Shown here in pieces: positions 57,001-64,000 of a DNA stretch of 64,000 nt. Every line of letters starts with the position of its first letter. Position 1 is the stretch's first letter. A model generated the notes under the pieces. The model saw nothing but the letters and a program-made list of their open reading frames with translations, did not search any database and was not told the origin of the DNA. A program made the translations under genes and the position numbers. Source of the stretch: Paraescarpia echinospica (lineage: Eukaryota; Annelida; Polychaeta; Sabellida; Siboglinidae); the NCBI GenBank assembly GCA_020002185.1, contig CM034541.1:26162114-26226113 (forward strand), in the 5' to 3' direction.

Positions 57001-57432
57001 CGTAGTCTCCATAAACGAATAAGATGTGTCAAAAACGCAGCTTTCAGCGAAATGTTTATTTCAAGCAATGTGCCGGGTAATTGAGATAAAAGGGAGGAGA
57101 TTCCACCATGGAAAACAATTAGGATGATCGGTATATCCAGTTTCCACTACAACTGTTAAATGACTATATCAACAGTAACTTAATCTAGCTAACGTTAGTG
57201 TGGGCAACAACATCATATACTTATTAATACATTTCCCTTACGTATTACATTTTAAAGGGAATAAAACACCTATTGCTTGAATTCACGTTATATTACATCC
57301 TGCTATCTATTTCCACGTCCACCAAGCCAAAAAAAAATAAAAATTAATGAATTAGAAATTCCACATTTATGCTGTGCATCCGGACATTTTCGAATATGCA
57401 TATTTTTGGCGCGCTTTTCCGGATGCCGAGAT

Positions 57433-58150
57433 GTGACGTCACTTATAACTCAAACTCGCATCAGGCCGAACCTTTCCATGCATTCAGAGCAAGTTTACAA
57501 GGATAGCTTTTGGGTCGAAACGAGCGTCGGAATGAGTTATTGTGCATTATTCGACGTAATACTAACACTAGTCATCATAGAGGAACAAGCAGTTATCTTA
57601 CGGTTCCACATGAATCGAATTTTATTCAAAACAACGTCAACGAATGCGAATGGGCCTACAAGTCGACTAGGTTTCGCCGAGCTTGGGCTCGTTTTCAGAA
57701 TAATTATATCGAATGCAACCAACGGGAAATAATCTACACCAATAAACATACATAGCAAATAGATATTGTATCCAGCTACAGAAAGTAACGTGTATAATCT
57801 CATAATATCACAAGAATATCGGTATATGAAGGAGTTGTACCATTTATCATAACAACTGAAATCAGTCAGATATTTTCCGATGGTGCCGCTAGCTCAGTGG
57901 GTAGGCACATTGGTTTGTTGTCATTTATTTTATAATCGGGCGACGCCGGTTCAATCCTGACAGCATGCAAACCATTGATTTTTTAACACTTTTTTGTTTA
58001 TGTTTTCACGAAGTAATATAAACCAAATAATGTTATACTATAATGCACTGTAAATAATTTTTATTTTTGTAGTAATTATTTATTCGTCACGAAAATGAAA
58101 ATATGGTCATTATATAACGATGTTTCTAAATTTTATTTATCCAAACAAAT
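57433..58150 (+). repeat. Left arm of a 1.5-kb inverted repeat
   Basis: From TGACGTCACTTATAAC onward it pairs with the reverse complement of 58235-58975 with few differences (for example GCCGAGCTTGGGCTCG against a 10-base longer version on the right). It includes the tRNA-like sequence at 57882-57966. Frames across it, in both directions, are not supported as genes. Confidence 0.9.
57882..57966 (+). mobile_element. tRNA-like sequence in left arm
   Basis: GCTAGCTCAGTGGGTAGGC matches the pol III A box and CGGTTCAATCCTGAC the B box. The spacing between boxes is longer than in a tRNA and the arms pair imperfectly. Probably a tRNA-derived SINE head or tRNA relic rather than a working tRNA. Confidence 0.65.
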
Positions 58151-58234
58151 ATAATGTAATGGATATATAATTTATTAATTATAAATATATTGTACGGTAA
58201 TTTTTGTAATTATATATGTGAAAACAGATTGTGA
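58151..58234. other. Spacer of the inverted repeat
   Basis: About 85 bp of AT-rich sequence between the arms. Confidence 0.7.
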
Positions 58235-58975
58235 TCTGTCTGGATAAATAAAATTTAGAAACATCGTTATATATAATGACCATATTTTCATTTTTGTGGC
58301 GAATAAATAATTACTACAAAAATAAAAAAAAAATGTTTACAAACAATGCATCATAGCATAATAAATGATTTGGTTTATATTACTTCGTGAAAACATAAAC
58401 AAAAAAAGTGTAAAGAAAATCAAAGGTTTGCATGCTGTCAGGATTGAACCGGCGTCGCCCGATTGTAAAATAGATGGTAAGAAACCAACGCGTCTACCAA
58501 CTGAGCCAACAGCACCAACATAAATTCACTGACTGATTTAAGTTGTCATGATAAATTGTACAACTCCTGCTTCATATATCGATATTCTAGTGATATTATG
58601 AGATTATGCACGTTACTTTCTGTAGCTGGATACACTATCTATTTGCTATGTATGTTTATTGGTGTAGATTATCTCCCGTTGGTTGCATTCGATATAATTA
58701 TTCTGAAAACGAGCCCAAGCCTTGCCAAGCTCGGCGAAACCTAGTCGACTTGTAGGCCCATTCGCATTCGTTGTTTTGAATGAAATTCGATTCATGTGGA
58801 ACCGTAAGATAACTGCTTGTTCCTCTATGATGACTAGTGTTTGTATTACGTCGGAATATTGCACAATAACTCATTCTGACGCTCGTTTCGACCCAAAAGC
58901 TATCCTTGTAAACATGCTCTGAATGCATGGAAAGGATCGGCCTGATGCGAGTGTGTGTCATAAATGACGTCACGA
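58235..58975 (-). repeat. Right arm of a 1.5-kb inverted repeat
   Basis: Reverse-complement partner of 57433-58150. Homology to the dispersed family (33.2 and 41.2 kb) continues to about 59115 (CACGTGATCGCCTAGCTCAT, AAACTTTGTGTACACATGG), beyond the end of the left arm. The right arm therefore contains more of the original element, and the left arm looks like a partial inverted copy. Confidence 0.9.
58432..58516 (-). mobile_element. tRNA-like sequence in right arm
   Basis: Minus-strand TTGGCTCAGTTGGTAGACGC (A box) and CGGTTCAATCCTGACAGCA (B box). Better A box than the left copy (TGGCTCAGTTGG). Differs from the left mainly in the anticodon-arm region. Confidence 0.65.
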
Positions 58976-59115
58976 TACCACGTGATCGCCTAGCTCATTA
59001 ACATTTTATTTTCCGCGGGAATCGTTTCACAGACGGGTTTAAAATCGAATTTCTGCTACAAATGTATTTTTCTGTATTTGTTTAATGTTGTCAAATGTTA
59101 CATACAATGTTAAAC

Positions 59116-59695
59116 TTTGTGTACACATGGAAAAAGGATTTTAGCTAATGCCTAATTTTTATTTCCTTTAAGCACATACACAATTCGCATTCTGCATAAG
59201 CGTATTTATACAACAGAATCATGACGTGCACGCATAATATGTTCTCATATTGAGAAAAGGTACGCATGCGGAAGTAACAGCTACACAGGGCAAGAGGAAC
59301 CAACAATAATAAACTGGGGGCAAAACCTAGCGGTTTAGCACGTGTCTCATTGTTCAGAATGATACCATATCATGCTATGCACAGGACGTGATATCATTGT
59401 ACATGCTGGCGGTATGTCGCACAATTATACTGTGATCTGGCCGAGAACACTCGTGCAAGTCTCTGTAGTAGTTGCGTGGAGTTCTGCCTGCGGGGCATGG
59501 AACATTGCTTGCTGTTGATATGTGAAGCGAGTCACGTGACGCATAACCAGGCTGTGACATGAGTATAATTGTTGAGTGAAAATTAGTCATCGCCTAATGA
59601 CATCGCATTGTAAGAATGGTATCAATATATTTGTGTTTTTCTAAACCTGGTTAACAAACGTAATTCATTTAAATAATCATTATTTGTGACAAAAA
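59116..59695. other. Stretch without recognised gene
   Basis: No coding or RNA signal recognised. Confidence 0.5.
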
Positions 59696-59696
59696 T

Positions 59697-59699
59697 ACA

Positions 59700-59735
<36 letters not shown>

Positions 59736-59994
59736 CATGATACATTATATATATATATATGTATATCTGTATAAGTAATAATAATATATATTATATATAT
59801 ATATATATATATTATATTAACATATATATATATATATATCCATGTTTTATATGTATATATGTTAATATAATATATATAATATATTAAGTAATTCATTAAT
59901 TTGATTAATTTACATGCTTTCGTATGTGGACATTATTTGTACTTTATTTATATATATATATATATATGGTGATATATATATATATATATATATA

Positions 59995-60032
<38 letters not shown>

Positions 60033-60040
60033 TAATTTTA
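59697..60040. repeat. (ACGC)n followed by long (TA)n tracts
   Basis: Ten or so ACGC units to 59737, then several TA runs (59746-59760, 59795-59812, 59822-59840, 59950-60025) with palindromic neighbours such as TTAATATAATATATA. Strongly AT-rich. Confidence 0.95.
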
Positions 60041-61168
60041 TTGTGAGATACACAATAATTTGTATGATACTTATTTGTAATGTATTTATTTGTATAAGAT
60101 CCCACACCACACACTGTTATAATAACATGTTTACATCATCTCAATGTTTGGGAGTTTATAAGAAATATGGGTTATGTAGGTTTACGGTAAATGTAATAAA
60201 GTTATATATTATTTTTACTGTGTTCTTTTTTGCCAATACATGACATATTATTTAATAAACGCATCGATATATCTATACAAATATAGTCGTACAATAATGT
60301 TTCATTCAGTACACCTGTCGTTGTGTATTCGGGTTGTCCTTACAAATAATTTCTGTTTTCTACAAAATGTTTATCGTATTCCGTGATTTATTTAATTGTC
60401 AATTAACGCATTGCCCTCTTTTCTATATCATTGGAAATCTTCAGCTCTGTCTTTCACAACGTTGTTTGCTGTGATAATGTCAAATCCTATACATAGTTTA
60501 CCATAGTGTTCCATGGTGTATTGCAGTTCTCGCAACCCTCCCCAAATACATGTAATTTGAAGCAAACATTATTATCTAATTTAATCTTTCGTTTTTTTTC
60601 TTATGATTAAAGCCATTTCCCGCTTGAAAACTATTGCACACACAGCCATATTACCCAGGCTTTTTGAGGTGCATAATTATCCATGTTAAAACGTTTGAAG
60701 GTATACAGGCTGTGATAGGAACGAAATCCTAACTAATTTCATTATGCAGTTGGTCATTCAATTCAATATACAAAATATAAATCGCGATCGGACGTTGTTC
60801 CCCGGAATTGACGACTGATGGACATGTGTGACCACATCACTGGTGCACTTATAACACGAGTGGAACACGTAAACATGTAGTACCAAATTAAACACTAGAT
60901 GGCAGTGTGTGCAATGAATAGCGTCTAATGCGCGTTTGTTAGCCGCTCACTCACATTTATTTTAACATTAACAAACCATGCGCATAATACCTCATAAAAG
61001 TCTTGATCACATTAAACCTGAATATATTATTTGCATGTTACAATATATCGATAGTTGTCTTTCTTGTAACAAATAATGTTATAATTGAGTATTTTATACC
61101 AACAAGTGAACACCACAATATCACCAGAGTTGCCAACCTTCAATAGCAAATGTTCCAAAGATCAAATC
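60041..61168. other. Stretch without recognised gene; upstream of U4
   Basis: AT-rich, no coding frame recognised. The last 100 bases would contain the U4 promoter. I could not identify a proximal sequence element with confidence. Confidence 0.5.
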
Positions 61169-61311
61169 AGCTTTGCGCAGTGGCAGTACCATAGCCAATG
61201 AGGTTTATCCGAGGCGTGGTTATTGCTAGTTGAAAACTATACCCAATACCCCGCACTGAGGACCTGAAATATGGTCCTATGTGCAATTTTTGACTGCTTC
61301 TACGGGAGCAA
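61169..61311 (+). ncRNA. U4: U4 spliceosomal small nuclear RNA
   Basis: U4 pairs with U6 in the U4/U6.U5 tri-snRNP and is released on spliceosome activation. The sequence starts AGCTTTGCGCAGTGGCAGTA (U6-pairing stem II region) and has the highly conserved 5' loop GCCAATGAGGTTTATCCGAG, then TTGCTAGTTGAAAAC and CCCAATACCCCGC. A central stem-loop follows (GACC..ATATGGTC), then the Sm site AATTTTTG and a 3' terminal hairpin TGCTTCTACGGGAGCA. Total about 143 nt, the normal length. The TACCA/TGGT pair in the extended 5' stem differs from the human sequence on both sides and still pairs, so structure is conserved. This supports a functional gene, although one copy of a multigene family could still be a recent pseudogene. 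Antisense frames here are shadows. Confidence 0.93.
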
Positions 61312-61619
61312 AATTCATAAAAATTTATCCTTGTTGTCCCACTATCCATGTGACAAGGAATGTGTTTATTAGTTAGTTTCATTTCTTCCACCGTTTCCAG
61401 ATGATTTAAATAATTAGGAAAAATGCTCATTGTGTGGTTGGTGCTAAACTGGCACGAGTTTCCGGAATATTCGCACGTTTGATATGACGTAAATTTTAGC
61501 AATTTGTCGCAACCCAAATTATGCAAAACACAATCGCGGATAACATGCGTTACGACGCGAAGGATCGATCAACGTCAGAGTCAAAATGCCCGAAAAATCA
61601 TCTAGAAGAAAAACGTCAA

Positions 61620-61865
61620 CGTGCCCACACACACGCACAAGGACACGCACATACACACATCTCCACATATATCCTCATGCACGCACGTACACACACACCT
61701 TGAAATCACCATTGTAGTACATACTCATATATTCTCAACCACACACCCACCCACCAAACAACCAACCCACCAACCAACTAACCCATCCACCACCCATACA
61801 TACACATATCAACCCAACCCACCTACTCACACCCACCCACAAGCACACACCCATTTACCCACATT
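61620..61865. repeat. CA- and CCCA-rich low-complexity sequence
   Basis: Interrupted CACACG/CACACC, then ACCCACCAACCA-type repeats. Thr/His/Pro frames across it are not genes. Confidence 0.9.
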
Positions 61866-62147
61866 TCTATTCCATCCCTATTGCGGTTGTAATTGTGCCG
61901 GTGACGCCCATATTAGAATAAAAAAATCTATGAACTTGCGGATAGCCTCGCTTATGTCTGCTTGACTGACTTGACATAAATGCCAACTCGACCCCTCGTT
62001 ATCCCCCAGGATTTAAGACCCCCTCCTATAGTTATATCCTATTTTTAACACAGCGCTCTGCTATTATTAGCGGGGTTGTCATGTTTAGTCGACAGACAGT
62101 GCACTTTAAAAAAATGAACCGGATTTGCAATGGCGATGGGCAAGCCA
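61866..62147. other. Stretch without recognised gene
   Basis: Short stretch between the CA-rich sequence and the hairpin cluster. Nothing recognised. Confidence 0.5.
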
Positions 62148-62226
62148 GCTGAGAAAACCACATTTATATATAATTATATATATATACTGTGCTATATATA
62201 TATATACATAAATGTGGTTCCTCAGC
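62148..62226. repeat. Hairpin 1 of a cluster
   Basis: Arms GCTGAG(A)AAACCACATTTAT and ATAAATGTGGTTCCTCAGC are inverse complements except for one or two bases, around a TA-rich core. MITE-like or cruciform-forming. Confidence 0.8.
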
Positions 62227-62271
62227 CAATCAATCGATCCACCCACCCACGCACCCAAGAACATAATGCGG

Positions 62272-62333
62272 AATCAATCAGTCAGTTTGTTACTTGACAT
62301 ATATATATCAAGTAACAAACTGGCTGATTGATT
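62272..62333. repeat. Hairpin 2 of a cluster
   Basis: 26-bp arms (AATCAATCAGTCAGTTTGTT ... and inverse) with 25 of 26 pairs, separated by ten bases of AT. The most perfect palindrome seen in the window. Confidence 0.9.
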
Positions 62334-62363
62334 GTAACTTGTTATATATATATATCAAGTTAC
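62334..62363. repeat. Hairpin 3 of a cluster
   Basis: GTAACTTG / CAAGTTAC around a TA core, directly abutting hairpin 2. The following ACAAACTGGCT repeats the right arm of hairpin 2, so it looks like a partial duplicate of it. Confidence 0.85.
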
Positions 62364-62399
62364 AAACTGGCTCGTTCGAGTTTGAGCATAGGCGCCCAC

Positions 62400-63765
62400 T
62401 TGAATCCGCATTGTTCTTACTTGCGACACCCTTTATTAAGGGGTGAATCTATCTGTTGTGTTTTTGCACTGCAACTGTCCCTGCCCACTTCTCCCCATCG
62501 CCCTATTAACAGCCTTCTCTCGTTATCATTGGCGTCGGAACGTGGTGTATATTCCGGGTGTTGAAGCTCACAAAAAGGCTCCAGTTGCGCCAAATTGAGG
62601 CCCCGCAAAATCCCCCCTCAGACTTCTAAAAAACCCTCAAATTGCACCCAGCGAGATTCCCCAAAACCATTGAGCTTCTCCAAAACCCACCCACCACTTC
62701 CACCACCGTTGAGCCTCTCCAAAACATATCACCTTCACACACACACCACACCCCTAATTGTACCCTAAAATTCACCCCTTCCCTAAATGTTGGGGGCTCA
62801 GCTCCACAAGCTTTCCCGATTCCGACTCCCTAAATTACAGTCACCCTACCCCCGACTTTTTACATTATTCCTAATGCAGCCTTTGCATTTTGCATATAAG
62901 CCAACCCAGGAAATGTTGTTTTGCTTTTTCACCAGTGATCTCACCGTTGGAAATTCTCAACAACGGAAATAGCTGCTTCGTGTAAGAACAACCAAGCAAC
63001 CAATCGATCGACCAACAAGAATCGATAGTATTACTAACAGCGAGGGTACATCGGTGCATTTTTAATGCGTGTCATAGATGTAAACAAATGCGCTGAAATC
63101 AGGTCAGCGCCTAGTGTGGCAGGTTCTGTAGCGACTATGATGAATATTAAAAGCGTTCTAATAATGTTGACTCTTAACATGACTTGAGCTTTGGTCACAT
63201 AGTTTAGGCTGTTTTGTTTGTCAAGGTCAACGTTCATTTAAATGTTCATCAATTTCATAATAATATCGTAGTCACTGATCCATCAGCTGTATTTACTGTC
63301 AATTGAAAGGGTACGACAACGCGGAACTAGTATGACAATGCGTAATAGGTTTAATTATAATTGAACAGACGCGGTGTAGTGACGCGTGATGGAACGATGT
63401 GGAGTTGGATAAGATTCGGTGTGAATTATTTGTTGCATAGCGTATGTTTGAAATTTTTAAAACGTCACAGGAAATGTCACGAATATTAATGCTTTCATTT
63501 GTGTTTATTTAATGTGCACAATTAATGCTGCACTACTTTCTTTCGTGCATAATTTAGTCTGGTAACCTGAAACTAATCCCTACTGTTTTATTAGATGCGT
63601 ATGTTTACCGGATTCAAAACTACGGCTTGTGTTGTGAATTGATAATTCCAAAGCCTGACATTATCTTCACTGGTGCAATAAGTCAACGGATTACGTACAC
63701 GAAGCGTAAATAAAACGTGTTGACACAAGAGACCAGAATAACATAATTGGAACACATGTGAGTTT
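62400..63765. other. Stretch without recognised gene
   Basis: Includes a C-rich interval (62580-62830) with two related segments, TTGAGCTTCTCCAAAACC and TTGAGCCTCTCCAAAACA (62669 and 62709). No coding signal judged real. Confidence 0.5.
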
Positions 63766-63767
63766 TT

Positions 63768-64000
63768 TAAAGACATATAGCGTACACATATATGCACAAA
63801 TAGTCCCTTGTAAAGACAGATATAGCGTACACACGTATGCACAAATAGTCCCTTGTAAAGACAGATATAGCGTACACACTTATGCACAAATAGTCCCTTG
63901 TAAAGACAGATATAGCGTACACACGTATGCACAAATAGTCCCTTGTAAAGACAGATATAGCGTACACACGTATGCATAAATAGTCCCTTGTAAAGACAGA
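63768..64000. repeat. 45-bp minisatellite, at least five units, running off the window
   Basis: Units AGCGTACACACGTATGCACA, then AATAGTCCCTTGTAAAGACA and GATAT repeat every 45 bp with few changes. Because 45 is a multiple of 3, several frames on both strands are open with 15-residue periods (such as SVHTYAQIVPCKDRY). No start or splice context supports translation. Confidence 0.95.

Noticed and set aside
57277..57803. Frames of 80-150 codons in the inverted repeat, conserved in both arms
   Set aside because: Similarity is explained by the recent inverted duplication; the two arms differ by frame-changing indels, and no domain is recognised.
57882..58516. Functional tRNA genes
   Set aside because: A and B boxes are good, but acceptor, D and anticodon arms do not pair consistently and the distance between boxes is too long. 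Kept as tRNA-like sequences only.
61167..61526. Minus-strand 119-codon frame
   Set aside because: Lies antisense to the U4 snRNA and has no recognisable domain.
63768..64000. CRISPR-like array
   Set aside because: Units are contiguous with no variable spacers, and the genome is animal. It is an ordinary minisatellite.

Overview
This window is nuclear DNA from an animal, most likely a marine invertebrate. The phylum cannot be fixed from sequence alone. The evidence is split genes with GT-AG introns in consistent phases, a spliceosomal U4 snRNA, long CA/GT microsatellites, tRNA-derived SINEs, and decayed non-LTR retrotransposons of several kinds (CR1-like with an esterase ORF1, RTE-like, L2-like) plus a Penelope-like element. 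Most of the open reading frames come from retrotransposon debris or simple repeats. Only two gene families look like host protein genes.

Region 1 (1-41 kb) is a tandem array of at least three copies of one gene. It encodes a short-chain dehydrogenase/reductase (SDR) related to bacterial-type D-3-hydroxybutyrate dehydrogenase. Copy B (16461-25080) is complete: eight exons join in frame to 263 residues. Copy A (546-4327) enters the window inside intron 4 and shows exons 5-8. Copy C (36768-39984) shows exons 5-8 after a 1000-N assembly gap that would cover its exons 1-4. Downstream of copy A lies an orphan fourth copy of the last exon (7585-7668). The copies share introns, old transposon insertions and, for B and C, the upstream block: a 23-bp minisatellite followed by about 1.2 kb of unique sequence. 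Transposon insertions that are shared or private give a relative history, with A and B closer to each other than to C.

Region 2 (about 7.8-11 kb, 26.4-34 kb and 40-45 kb) is transposon-rich spacer. It holds CR1-like, RTE-like and Penelope-like remnants, a CR1-like element with both ORFs recognisable (29.55-33.19 kb), and an endonuclease-RT element whose RT has lost its catalytic box (41.9-44.9 kb).

Region 3 (47-57 kb) carries a second, unrecognised gene family as a head-to-head inverted pair. Each copy has a 275-nt first coding exon with CPCC and CHSC cysteine motifs, ending at the same GTAAGT donor. The plus-strand copy has a TATA box and a second exon (143 aa in total). The minus-strand copy appears to have lost both. 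A 31-bp tandem repeat lies downstream of each copy. Between them are a decayed LINE, CCCA/CA simple repeats and a 58-bp minisatellite.

Region 4 (57-64 kb) contains a 1.5-kb inverted repeat with a tRNA-like sequence in each arm, a well-preserved U4 snRNA gene (61169-61311), a cluster of three AT-cored hairpins, and a 45-bp minisatellite running off the end of the window.
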